Of a stretch of DNA of 64,000 bases, positions 8,106-16,059 are shown piece after piece. A program made the position numbers and the translations under genes. Source of the stretch: Candidatus Eisenbacteria bacterium (GTDB lineage: Bacteria; Orphanbacterota; Orphanbacteria; Orphanbacterales; Orphanbacteraceae). Within the stretch, counting starts at the first letter, position 1, and the number at the start of each line of letters is the position of its first letter. Below the pieces are notes generated by a model. It was given only the letters and a program-made list of their open reading frames with translations. It was not told the origin of the DNA and made no database searches. The stretch lies in the NCBI GenBank assembly GCA_016930695.1, contig JAFGGD010000030.1:120321-184320 (forward strand), read 5' to 3'.

Positions 8106-9917
8106 GTGCGAAGGGGAACCCTGGGAATCGTGACGGCGTTCCTCGTCCTCGCGGGGATCGTGTCCGCCGGGAAAGCGTTCGCGCTCGGCCTCACCGCCCA
8201 GGTCGACCGGAACGAGACGGACCTGGACGGGAGGATCACCCTGACCCTCGTCGTCGAGGGCTCCCAGGGAAACGTCGAGGTCGACCTGGGAGAAACGGAA
8301 CGCCACTTCCACGTCTACTCTTCCGGAACCAGCCAGAGCATGACCATCGCCAACGGCAAAATGACCGCGTCCAGCCGTTACACCTATATCTTGAGCCCCC
8401 GGACGGTGGGCGAGTTTCAAATCGGTCCCTTCCGCGTCACCGACGCGGGCGGGGGGGAGGCGCGCGCGGCCGAGATCGCGTTCCGGGTCACCGACGCTCC
8501 GCCGGCGGATCGGGCCGCGGAACCGGAAAAACGCGAATCCCGAGATTCCCGCGCCCCGAGCGGGGAGCAGAGGGAGGTCTTCCTCCGCACATCGGTCAAT
8601 AAAAAACAAGCGTACGTAGGGGAACAGGTCACCTTCATCTTCCGCCTCTACACGCGGGTCCGTTTCTGGCGCGACCCGGAATACGACCCGCCTTCCACGG
8701 AGGGATTCTGGAAGGAGGATCTTCCTCCCCAACGCCGTTTTTACGACGAGGTGGACGGGATTCGCTATCTGGTCTATGAGGTGCGGACCGCCCTCTTTCC
8801 GACGCGCGCGGGTGAGCTGACGGTGGGACCGGTCACGCTGCAATATGAAGAGGACTCCTTCTTCTCCCGCGATCCCTTCAGCATCTTCAACCGCGGAGGG
8901 GGCGGACGAGGAGGATCGAACCGCCACGTCCTGAAGAGCGATCCCCTTCACCTCACCGCCCTTCCTCTCCCGACCGAGGGACGACCCGCCTCCTTCTCCG
9001 GAGCGGTGGGGGACTTCCGATTCGACGCGAAGATCGACAGGGACTCCCTGGCGGCGAACGAGCCGATCACCATGACCCTCGTCCTCGAAGGGGAGGGAAA
9101 CGTGCAGGCCGCCACCGTCCCGGACCTGGAGCTGTCGGATCTCTTCAAGGTGTACGACTCGGGCAGCTCCACCGACACGGAACGGGAAGAGGGCCGCGTC
9201 CGCGGCCGGAAAACCTATACGCGGATCATCGTCCCCCGCTACGGCGGCGACTACGAGTTGCCGTCGATCCCCTTCTCCTATTTCGACCCGAAGAAGAAAC
9301 GGTTCGTGACGCTCACCGCCGGCCCCTTCCCCGTACACGTTTCCGGAACCCCGCCGGAGCGGGCGGCGGCGCGGGGCGAGATCGAACGGAAGGAATCGGA
9401 CATTCGATACCTCAAGGAACCGTCCCGTGTCTCCTGGTCGAAGGAGGGGAGGAACACCCCCCTCGGCGCGCTCGCCGCGGCGAACGCCGCTCCTCTCCTG
9501 ATCCTCGCCGCGCTCTTCCTGCGTCGGCGGCGCAGCGACCGTCTCGCCGCCGATCCGGCCCGGGCGCGGGCGAGACGCGCCGACGCCGAAGCGCGCCGCT
9601 CCCTGGCGCGGATCCGGGGGGCGGAACCGCGGGAAGCGGCCGGCGCCGTCGCGCGTACACTGGCCGCCTACATCGGCGACAAGGGGTGCGTGGCGGTGCA
9701 GGGAATGACCCGGCGGGAGATCGACCGGGAACTGGAGAGACGAGGCGTGGACGGGGAGCTGCGCGCCCGCATCGGGGACCTGTTCGATCGTTGCGACAGG
9801 CTCCGCTTCTCTTCGGACGATCGCCCCCCGGCGGGCGGCCGCGGAGACCTGGCGGGCGAGGCGGGGGAACTGATCCGGTCGCTCCGGCCTTTCCTGGAGA
9901 GAGGGGGGAAACGATGA
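8106..9917 (+). CDS. batD: BatD family membrane protein (oxygen tolerance)
   Basis: About 603 residues from the GTG four bases after the batC stop; a longer in-frame start lies inside batC and is rejected. A signal peptide (hydrophobic segment LGIVTAFLVLAGIVSAG) is followed by repeated beta domains typical of BatD (LTAQVDRNETDLDGRITLTL and later FDAKIDRDSLAANEPITMTL). A membrane helix lies near NAAPLLILAALFL and a cytoplasmic helical tail follows. The family is periplasmic with a C-terminal anchor and is found with BatA/B/C/E. The end overlaps batE by ATGA. The function of BatD is unresolved. Confidence 0.88.
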   Translation: MRRGTLGIVTAFLVLAGIVSAGKAFALGLTAQVDRNETDLDGRITLTLVVEGSQGNVEVDLGETERHFHVYSSGTSQSMTIANGKMTASSRYTYILSPRTVGEFQIGPFRVTDAGGGEARAAEIAFRVTDAPPADRAAEPEKRESRDSRAPSGEQREVFLRTSVNKKQAYVGEQVTFIFRLYTRVRFWRDPEYDPPSTEGFWKEDLPPQRRFYDEVDGIRYLVYEVRTALFPTRAGELTVGPVTLQYEEDSFFSRDPFSIFNRGGGGRGGSNRHVLKSDPLHLTALPLPTEGRPASFSGAVGDFRFDAKIDRDSLAANEPITMTLVLEGEGNVQAATVPDLELSDLFKVYDSGSSTDTEREEGRVRGRKTYTRIIVPRYGGDYELPSIPFSYFDPKKKRFVTLTAGPFPVHVSGTPPERAAARGEIERKESDIRYLKEPSRVSWSKEGRNTPLGALAAANAAPLLILAALFLRRRRSDRLAADPARARARRADAEARRSLARIRGAEPREAAGAVARTLAAYIGDKGCVAVQGMTRREIDRELERRGVDGELRARIGDLFDRCDRLRFSSDDRPPAGGRGDLAGEAGELIRSLRPFLERGGKR

Positions 9918-10687
9918 CGCGCGCCGGCTTCCTCCTCCTCCTGGGGATCCCTTTTCTGCTCTTCACCGCGCCCGCCTCGGCGGCGATGGCGGAAACGGAG
10001 GCGGACAGCCTCTTCCGCGAGGCGAACCGCGCCTACAGAGAGGGGCGGTTCGAAGAGGCGGCGGCCGGATACGAGAGGATTCGCGAGGAGGGCTTCGTCT
10101 CGGGTGAGCTCTTCTACAACCTGGGGAACGCCCATTTCCAGCTCGAGGACCTGGGAAGGTCCATGGCGAACTATCAACGCGCCGCCCGGCTGCTTCCCCG
10201 GGACGCCGACCTGCGGGCCAATCGGAACCTCCTGGAAGGGAGGATCCTGGACCGGGCGATCCTCAGGGACCGCCTCCCCCTCATCGGCCTCCTCCGGAGC
10301 GGCGCCGCGGCTTTCACCACGGCCGAGTGGTTGATCGCCGCGGAGTTCCTCTATGGAATCCTCCTCCTCCTCCTTGCCCTTCCTCTTCTGCATCCCCCTC
10401 TCGGCGGACCGTTCCGCGCGCCGGTTCGGGCCGCGGGTACGCTCCTGCTGATCGTCGCCCTCTTCACCGCCTGGAGCGCCGTCGAACATCACGGGAAAAG
10501 GCGCGGGGTGATCCTCCCCGGCGAGGTATCCGTCCGGAGCGGGCCGGGAGAGCGCTTCACCGAGGAGTTTCTACTGCACGAGGGGACCGCCGTCCGGATC
10601 CAAAGAGAGGCGGACGGGTGGGCGCTCGTGACCGTCTCTCCCGAATGGAAGGGATGGGTGCCCGCCGACTCGATCGAGCCGATCTGA
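9914..10687 (+). CDS. batE: BatE-like TPR/SH3 membrane protein
   Basis: A 257-residue protein starting at the ATG that overlaps the batD stop. It has a signal peptide (residues 1-24), a TPR segment (ADSLFREANRAYREGRFEEA), two membrane helices (about 145-160 and 176-192) and a C-terminal bacterial SH3 domain (VSVRSGPGERFTEEFLLHEG). This matches BatE architecture (TPR, two helices, SH3). It is the last gene of the MoxR/Bat operon. The SH3 domain may bind peptidoglycan or a protein ligand; this is inferred from the fold. Confidence 0.85.
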   Translation: MTRAGFLLLLGIPFLLFTAPASAAMAETEADSLFREANRAYREGRFEEAAAGYERIREEGFVSGELFYNLGNAHFQLEDLGRSMANYQRAARLLPRDADLRANRNLLEGRILDRAILRDRLPLIGLLRSGAAAFTTAEWLIAAEFLYGILLLLLALPLLHPPLGGPFRAPVRAAGTLLLIVALFTAWSAVEHHGKRRGVILPGEVSVRSGPGERFTEEFLLHEGTAVRIQREADGWALVTVSPEWKGWVPADSIEPI

Positions 10688-11185
10688 GCCCCGTTCCCCA
10701 TTCCCCCCCAAGTGGTTCCCCGGTATGCATGGGGAGTGTACACTTCGTACACAGCCAAACCGTTTGCGCTATCACGGATTACGGCCCACATCCGTGAGGC
10801 GTGCACGCGGTATACACCCGGCCGCCGTAAAGAGCCCCGTGTCTCCCGCCCGGTCCGGAAACGATTTTATCCGCTAATCTTCGACTAGAAACGAAGTTAA
10901 CACCACATATTCCACTCGAAACGCCTAATGGCACAAAACCTGCTCGAAGAATACCCAAGAAACAACCAGGACCGACGGACTTTCGGAAATCGTCACTGTG
11001 CTGGGAGACCCCTTATGCCGGGCGCAGCAGCGAAAAACCGGGAGTGGAGACCGATCGATCCGGATCCCTTGACGTGGACCCTGGCGGAAGTCTCCATCGA
11101 GTGGAACGCGGCGGAAGAGCAGTGGGCGCCTTTCCCGCTCGACGGAGCTTGCGGCGGCGAAGCGGACGGGGAAGGGGGGGGAGCG
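10688..11185. other. 500-base non-coding region with several inverted repeats
   Basis: No convincing gene lies here; the base composition drops in GC from about 10735 to 10990. Visible elements are GTGTAC-N5-GTACAC (10736-10752), TCACGGAT-N10-ATCCGTGA (10772-10797), the 10-base palindrome GCGTGCACGC (10799-10808) and CTTCG-N8-CGAAG (10879-10896). The region precedes a sigma factor gene and may hold its promoter and operators. An in-frame extension of the sigma gene reaches 10928 but its predicted peptide has no sigma-like sequence. Confidence 0.6.
10772..10797. promoter_or_regulatory. Perfect 8-base inverted repeat (stem-loop or operator)
   Basis: TCACGGAT and ATCCGTGA are exact reverse complements separated by 10 bases, about 85 bases after batE. 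There is no T run, so it is not a classical terminator. It could be an operator for the downstream sigma gene or a weak terminator/RNA structure. Confidence 0.45.
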
Positions 11186-12079
11186 ATGTACGACAACCAA
11201 GCATACGCAACGGCTACCGATGACCGGCCCGCCCGGGAGAGCCTTCCCGATTCGGTCGGCATCTACCTCAAGGACATCCGTAGATATCCCCTTTTGAACC
11301 GGGAAGAGGAGGCACGCCTCGCCTGGCGCGTCAAGAGCGGCGATCAGGCGGCGCGCTCCGAGCTGATCGTGCGCAACCTGAGGCTGGTCATCAGCATGGC
11401 AAAGCGTTACCAGGGGATGGGGCTCTCCCTCGCCGATCTGATCGAAGAGGGGAACATGGGGCTCATCAAGGCTGTGGAGCGCTTCGAGGTGGAACGAGGC
11501 TTCCGCTTCAGCACCTACGCGTCCAAGTGGATCCGGCAGGCGATCACGCGGGCTCTGGTCAATAAAAGCCGCACCGTTCGTATCCCGGCCAATGTGCTGG
11601 TCCTGATCAAACAGTATCTGACGACCCAGCGGGAGCTTCTCCAGGAGCTGGGTTGCGTTCCTTCGGCGGAAGAGATCCGCGAAAAAACCGGTCTCACCCG
11701 GCGGCGCTTTCTTGAAGTATCCCGGCTGGTGAAGGGGGTTCTCTCCCTCGACCAGCCGATGGAGGAGGACGTGCAGTCCCACGCCCTTCACGATCTGATC
11801 CCGGACACCGCGGCGGACAGCCCCTGTGACTTCGCCATGGGCGAGTTGCAGAAGGATTTGGTCGCGCGCCTCCTCGACTCCTTGAACGACCGGGAGGCAC
11901 GGATTCTCCGTCTTCGTTTCGGCCTGGACAGCGGCGAGCCGCTCAGCCTGGAGCAGACCGGGCGGATTTTGGGCGTGACCCGCGAGAGGATCCGCCAGAT
12001 CGAATCGAGAACGTTACGCAAGCTGCGCGCCCTCCTGGAGGCGGAAGCGCAACCCGCAAAAGAAAACCAAGTGGCGTAA
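11186..12079 (+). CDS. RpoD-family group 2 sigma factor
   Basis: A 297-residue sigma-70 family protein, chosen to start at the ATG that follows a run of G/A (gaaggggggggagcg). It has region 1.2 ([15 protein letters not shown]), region 2 with [17 protein letters not shown] and [13 protein letters not shown], region 3 ([19 protein letters not shown]) and region 4 with the helix-turn-helix [17 protein letters not shown]. It lacks the long region 1.1 of primary sigma factors, so it is probably an alternative, RpoS-like or SigB/C-like group 2 factor. It is monocistronic and preceded by a long region of inverted repeats. Confidence 0.92.
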   Translation: MYDNQAYATATDDRPARESLPDSVGIYLKDIRRYPLLNREEEARLAWRVKSGDQAARSELIVRNLRLVISMAKRYQGMGLSLADLIEEGNMGLIKAVERFEVERGFRFSTYASKWIRQAITRALVNKSRTVRIPANVLVLIKQYLTTQRELLQELGCVPSAEEIREKTGLTRRRFLEVSRLVKGVLSLDQPMEEDVQSHALHDLIPDTAADSPCDFAMGELQKDLVARLLDSLNDREARILRLRFGLDSGEPLSLEQTGRILGVTRERIRQIESRTLRKLRALLEAEAQPAKENQVA

Positions 12080-12113
12080 GCCCTTAGCCGAGAGCCCTTC
12101 TTTCACCTCGCAC

Positions 12114-12141
12114 CCCGCGGCCCGGCCTTCCGGGTCGCGGG
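12114..12141 (+). terminator. Strong GC hairpin after the sigma factor gene
   Basis: CCCGCGGCCCGG and CCGGGTCGCGGG pair over 12 bases (one G-U) around a CCTT loop, 35 bases after the stop. It is not followed by a T run, so termination is plausible but not certain. Confidence 0.5.
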
Positions 12142-12296
12142 CCTCCCACTTCCATCGTTCCCTTCCGTGAAGCGCCGAAAGGCGGCCCGCGCGCGGCGCC
12201 CCGGACCGTTTCCGGGGCCGCCGCTCCGCCCGCTCAAGTATTCCCGCGTGTCGCCGATCCTTGGAAAGAAGACTTCTCGAGGATGGAGGTGGCTTC

Positions 12297-12527
12297 ATGG
12301 AAATCCTGATCGGCATCGTTCTCTACTTCGGGCTGGCCGTGTTTGTGGGGCGTTTTCTCTCGCTCTCCACGGCGGGCGAGATGATCTTTCCCGTTTCCGG
12401 TTCCCGGCCGACGCCCCCGCTTTATGAACCGATCGAGACGGCCAACCTGAACCTGGGGTTGCGGCGCGACCGGGCGCCCACCGACGGGGAGAGGGAACGG
12501 GAAGAGGCGGAGCTGATTCTCCGCTGA
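12297..12527 (+). CDS. Small single-pass membrane protein, unknown function
   Basis: A 76-residue product whose ATG follows a good GGAGGT site. Residues 1-24 form a hydrophobic helix (MEILIGIVLYFGLAVFVGRF). The rest is charged and proline-containing, ending in an acidic/Arg-rich helix (DGEREREEAELILR). I do not recognise a family. The ribosome site, the terminator just after it and lack of a better frame support a real gene. It is probably monocistronic. Confidence 0.55.
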   Translation: MEILIGIVLYFGLAVFVGRFLSLSTAGEMIFPVSGSRPTPPLYEPIETANLNLGLRRDRAPTDGEREREEAELILR

Positions 12528-12555
12528 CGGACCGGCCGATCCCTCGGAAAAAACG

Positions 12556-12588
12556 CCGCCCCTCCCGAAACGGGGGGGCGGTCCCTTT
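12556..12588 (+). terminator. Rho-independent terminator
   Basis: A GC stem (CCGCCCCTCCCG with CGGGGGGGCGG around AAA) is followed by CCCTTTTC. It lies about 30 bases after the small membrane protein gene. Confidence 0.75.
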
Positions 12589-12620
12589 TCTCCGGCGACC
12601 GGTCGCCCCGTTACGGTACA

Positions 12621-13721
12621 ATGCCCCACGACATGGTCGATCTGCTTCTCATCGAACCCTATTTCGGCGGCTCGCACAGGCAGTTCGCCGAGGGGATCCG
12701 CCGCCACAGCCGGCATCACGTCCGCCTGGCGACCCTCCCGGGTCGCTACTGGCGATGGAGGATGCGCGGCTCGGCTCCCCTCTTCGAGGAGCGCCTGCGG
12801 AAATCGCCGGCGCCGGGCGTGATCCTCGCTTCCTCCATGTTCCCCCTCGCCGAGTTCCTCGGCCTCGCGCCTCCCCGTTTCCGGGAAGCGAAGACGATCC
12901 TCTACTTCCACGAGAACCAGCTCACCTATCCTCTACCCGAGGGGGAGAGGAGGGATCTGCACGCGGTGATGACCCAGATCAACGGCGCCCTCGCGGCGGA
13001 CAGGATTCTCTTTAACTCGCGGCACCACCGCCGGGAGATGCTCGGAGCGCTCCCCGGGTTCCTGCGCGCCCTGCCGGATCACAAACCGCCGGGAGTGGCG
13101 GGACGGTTTCGGCGCTCTCGCGTGCTCCCCTTGGGCGTCGACTTCGAGTCGCTCGGCCCGCCGCCGCGGCGGAGGGAACGGAAAGGGGAGCCGATCCTCC
13201 TCTGGAACCACCGCTGGGAGCACGACAAGGGGAGGGAGGAGTTCGCCCTCCTCATTCGCCGTCTCCGGCGCCGAAAAGTCCCCTTCGGGCTGGTGGTGAC
13301 CGGCGCCTCTCCGGGAACGCGGTCGGATCTCTTCGAGGAGCTGCCGCGGATCGCCGGCGACCGTCTCCGCCATGTGGGCTTCGCGCCGTCCCGCCGCGAC
13401 TACGCCCGCCTCCTCGCCGGCGCGGACCTGGCGGTTTCCACTGCGCGTCACGAATTTTTCGGCGTCAGCGTTCTCGAGGCGATCCATATGGGCGCCTTTC
13501 CACTTCTCCCGGAAAGGCTCGCCTATCCGGAGATCCTCGATCCGGGCCGCCACCCCGAGTGCTATTACCGGAGCCGGGAAGAACTGTTCGACAGGGCGGA
13601 GGAACTGCTCACCGGCCCCCGACCGCCGGTGGAGCGATACCGGCGGGCGGCGGCGCGTTTCGCCTGGCCGCACCGAATCGGCGCTTTCGACCGTCTCTTC
13701 GAGGAGATCCTCGGGAGCTGA
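12621..13721 (+). CDS. Putative tRNA-queuosine alpha-mannosyltransferase (DUF3524 + GT4)
   Basis: A 366-residue protein (362 if the second ATG at 12633 is used; neither has a clear ribosome site). The N-terminal segment LLLIEPYFGGSHRQFAEG, then RWRMRGSA and ENQLTYPLPEGERR, matches the DUF3524 domain of GTDC1/QTMAN. Human GTDC1 has been shown to mannosylate queuosine in tRNA-Asp. The C-terminal half is a GT4-type glycosyltransferase, with the nucleotide-sugar motif STARHEFFGVSVLEAIHMG. A TACAAT hexamer at 12617-12622 looks like a -10 box, which would make the transcript nearly leaderless from 12633. Donor and acceptor in this organism are inferred from homology. Confidence 0.8.
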   Translation: MPHDMVDLLLIEPYFGGSHRQFAEGIRRHSRHHVRLATLPGRYWRWRMRGSAPLFEERLRKSPAPGVILASSMFPLAEFLGLAPPRFREAKTILYFHENQLTYPLPEGERRDLHAVMTQINGALAADRILFNSRHHRREMLGALPGFLRALPDHKPPGVAGRFRRSRVLPLGVDFESLGPPPRRRERKGEPILLWNHRWEHDKGREEFALLIRRLRRRKVPFGLVVTGASPGTRSDLFEELPRIAGDRLRHVGFAPSRRDYARLLAGADLAVSTARHEFFGVSVLEAIHMGAFPLLPERLAYPEILDPGRHPECYYRSREELFDRAEELLTGPRPPVERYRRAAARFAWPHRIGAFDRLFEEILGS

Positions 13722-13810
13722 AAGCGACTCCTTGCCGGGCGGAGCCGGGACCGTTACATTCGTGCCGGGAGAGAAAACGGAGAGAGAAGACGGGAGCGCA
13801 CGGGAGAGAG

Positions 13811-14281
13811 ATGCCCATGCCGCAGACGGCGAAAACAATCGAGATCGACGCGAGCCCCTCGGCGGTTTGGGAAATCCTGACCCGTTTCGAAGGGTACGCG
13901 GAGTGGAATCCCTACTATCGCTGGGCCATCGGCGTCGCCGAAAAGGGGGCGGGGCTCAGGCTCTATGCGACGCCGGCGGGCCTCAGGCCCTTCACCTTCC
14001 GCCCGCGGGTGGTCTTCATCCGCCCGGAGCGGGAGATGCGCTGGACGGGTCCGATCCGTCCCTTCGGGCTTCTGCACGGAGAACAAACCTTTCGATTGGA
14101 ACCGATCGGCTCTGAACAAACGAGGCTCACCCAGGAGATGCGGCTCCGCGGACCGCTCTTCCGGTTCGGAGGCAAGGATCTGGTGTCCCGAATCGGCGAG
14201 GGGATGGAGGCGATGAATCGGGCGATGCGCGTCGCTCTGGAAGGCGGAATCGGCGCGGGCCACGCGGGCGGGGAGACATGA
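13811..14281 (+). CDS. SRPBCC-family (START-like) ligand-binding protein
   Basis: 156 residues from an ATG preceded by gggagagag. The sequence IEIDASPSAVWEILTRFEGYAEWNPYY is the typical N-terminal strand and helix of SRPBCC/polyketide-cyclase-like proteins, and the ending LVSRIGEGMEAMNRAMRVALE is the long C-terminal helix that caps the hydrophobic pocket. The ligand is unknown. The stop overlaps the next gene by ATGA, so the two are probably cotranslated. Confidence 0.78.
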   Translation: MPMPQTAKTIEIDASPSAVWEILTRFEGYAEWNPYYRWAIGVAEKGAGLRLYATPAGLRPFTFRPRVVFIRPEREMRWTGPIRPFGLLHGEQTFRLEPIGSEQTRLTQEMRLRGPLFRFGGKDLVSRIGEGMEAMNRAMRVALEGGIGAGHAGGET

Positions 14282-14748
14282 TCCGCGTCGACGTGCCGGG
14301 CGCCCCCCCGCTTTTGCTGGAGTACTTGGTGCTCGACTTCAACGGCACACTCGCCCGAGACGGCGTCCTTTCCGAGGGAGTCGCCGAGGCGCTCCGCGCC
14401 CTGTCGGAAAAGATCGAGATCCATGTGGTGACCGCCGACACCTTCGGCCGCGCGGCGGGCGAGTTGGAGGGGCTTCCCTGCCGCCTCCAGCTTCTCCCCG
14501 CGGGAGGGCAGGCGGAAGCGAAGAGGGCATATCTGCACGGCCTCGGAGCGGACCGCGCGGCGGCGATCGGTAACGGGCGAAACGACGCGCGCATGCTCGG
14601 AGAAGCGGCGCTCGGCATCTGCGTTCTCGGCCCGGAGGGGGCGGCCGGGGAAACGCTTCTCGCGGCGGATGCCGCGGTCGCCTCTCCGCTGGACGCGCTG
14701 GGACTCCTGATCGATCCCCTCCGCCTGGTCGCCACGCTCCGGGACTGA
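14278..14748 (+). CDS. HAD-family soluble P-type-ATPase-like hydrolase
   Basis: A 156-residue compact HAD protein. The nucleophile motif is LDFNGTLARDG (Asp near residue 19) and the metal-binding motif is GNGRNDARML near residue 98. There is no cap domain or membrane segment. This matches the small soluble proteins related to the P domain of P-type ATPases, thought to be phosphatases of unknown substrate. Note Asn instead of the common Asp/Tyr after the nucleophile Phe. It is coupled to the SRPBCC gene by a 4-base overlap. Confidence 0.78.
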   Translation: MIRVDVPGAPPLLLEYLVLDFNGTLARDGVLSEGVAEALRALSEKIEIHVVTADTFGRAAGELEGLPCRLQLLPAGGQAEAKRAYLHGLGADRAAAIGNGRNDARMLGEAALGICVLGPEGAAGETLLAADAAVASPLDALGLLIDPLRLVATLRD

Positions 14749-14853
14749 GCCCCACGCGCTCATCGCATCGAAATCCGTACCCGTTCCGCGCCGGATCGGT
14801 TATCTCTTCTAGGTGTACGAAGCGGCGTACGGTTCCGGAAAGGAGGAACGACG

Positions 14854-15543
14854 ATGGGCCGGGTGATCACGGCGGCGGCTGCCGCCCTGCTTCTTCTCGT
14901 TTGTTTCCCCCACGCGCTCCGGGCACGCGGCGGCGAGGCGATTCCCCTCCCCGAGCCCGCCTTCCGGAATGGAGGGACCTTCTTCGAGACGCTCCGCGCG
15001 CGGCGCTCCGACCGCGACTTCCGCGTCGATCCGCTCCCGAGGCAGATCCTCGCGGACCTTCTCTGGTCGGCGGTCGGCGTCAATCGCCCCGAATCGGGCA
15101 AGCGCACGTCGCCGACGGCGATGGATCGCCGCGAGATCGACGTCTACGCCTCCCTCGCTGAAGGTTTATTCCTATATGATCCGGAGGCGCACGCCCTGAT
15201 TCCGATCCTGGAGGAGGACATTCGCGACCTGACCGGCCGGCAGCCCTTCACCGGAGACGCCCCGCTGAACCTGATCTTCGTCGCCGACGACGAAAAGATG
15301 GGAGGGATGGGGGAGGAGGACCGGATTTTTTACGCCGCCGCCGACGCGGGCTTCGCCTCGCAAAACGTTTACCTCGCCTGCGCCGACCTCGGTCTCGTCA
15401 CGGTGGTGCGCGCCTGGATCGATCGGGAGGCGCTCGCCGAGCGAATGGGACTCCCGCCGCACCGGAGGATCGTTCTCGCCCAAACCGTGGGATATCCCGC
15501 GGAGCCGGACCCACCGGAAGCGGAAACCGGAGAGGAGGAATGA
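14854..15543 (+). CDS. Exported nitroreductase-family flavoprotein
   Basis: A 229-residue product with a signal peptide (residues 1-26, ending LRARG). The nitroreductase fold is recognisable: the FMN-binding RRSDRDFRVDPLPRQILADLLWSA, the SAGALYP-region equivalent around PTAMDRREIDVYA, and the C-terminal GLVTVVRAWIDREAL. It resembles SagB/nitroreductase-like oxidoreductases. The start is preceded by ggaaaggaggaacg. Its stop overlaps the nickel superoxide dismutase gene by ATGA, so both are probably exported and work in the same oxidative or redox context. The substrate is unknown. Confidence 0.85.
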   Translation: MGRVITAAAAALLLLVCFPHALRARGGEAIPLPEPAFRNGGTFFETLRARRSDRDFRVDPLPRQILADLLWSAVGVNRPESGKRTSPTAMDRREIDVYASLAEGLFLYDPEAHALIPILEEDIRDLTGRQPFTGDAPLNLIFVADDEKMGGMGEEDRIFYAAADAGFASQNVYLACADLGLVTVVRAWIDREALAERMGLPPHRRIVLAQTVGYPAEPDPPEAETGEEE

Positions 15544-16031
15544 CCGTGAGAAGAAAGACTCTTTACCTGATCGCCGTTCTTCTGCTGACCGCCGCCGCGG
15601 CGCCGCCCGCATTCGGGCATTGCCAGATTCCCTGCGGCATCTACGACGACGACGCGCGTTTTTCTCTCCTCCGCGAGCACGTGACCACCATCGAGAAGTC
15701 GATGCAAGAGATCGAGCGGCTCTCCGGGGAGAAGAACCCGGACTGGAACCAGATCGTCCGCTGGGTGAACAACAAGGACCTTCATGCCGACGAACTTAGC
15801 GACATCGCCACCGATTACTTTCTCGCTCAGAGGGTGAAGCCCTTCGACGCCAAGAGGAGCGGTTACGCCGACTACGTGGCCGAGATCACGGCGCTCCACG
15901 AGATGGTCGTGCACGCCATGAAGGCGAAGCAGTCCATTGATCCCGGGATCTGCGAAGCGCTCCGCGAGAGGATCGACCGCTTCGAGAGGCTGTACAAGGG
16001 GGAAGGAACCGGCGAGGCGGAGGCGCGCTGA
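15540..16031 (+). CDS. sodN: Nickel superoxide dismutase with a Sec signal peptide
   Basis: A 163-residue protein. After a classical signal peptide (MTVRRKTLYLIAVLL onward, ending PPAFG) the mature sequence starts exactly HCQIPCGIY, the nickel hook of Ni-SOD (HCxxPCxxY). The metal is bound by His1, Cys2, Cys6 and the new N-terminal amine. The remaining helices fit the four-helix Ni-SOD fold (MQEIERLSGEKNPDWNQIVRW, HEMVVHAMKAK). Well-studied bacterial Ni-SODs need a separate protease (SodX) to expose His1. Here signal peptidase cleavage after AFG would do it, placing the enzyme outside the cytoplasm. No sodX was seen nearby. Confidence 0.92.
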   Translation: MTVRRKTLYLIAVLLLTAAAAPPAFGHCQIPCGIYDDDARFSLLREHVTTIEKSMQEIERLSGEKNPDWNQIVRWVNNKDLHADELSDIATDYFLAQRVKPFDAKRSGYADYVAEITALHEMVVHAMKAKQSIDPGICEALRERIDRFERLYKGEGTGEAEAR

Positions 16032-16059
16032 GGCCGGAAGGGGACGGGAGAACGGCGGG

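Noticed and set aside
7244-8239. Minus-strand frame with a Leu/Val-rich repeat that looks like a membrane protein
   Set aside because: It is the reverse reading of the QQQQD-coding repeat; the plus strand has TPR and BatC sequence on both sides.
10928-11185. N-terminal extension of the sigma factor gene
   Set aside because: The predicted peptide has no sigma region sequence and the internal ATG at 11186 has a strong purine-rich ribosome site.
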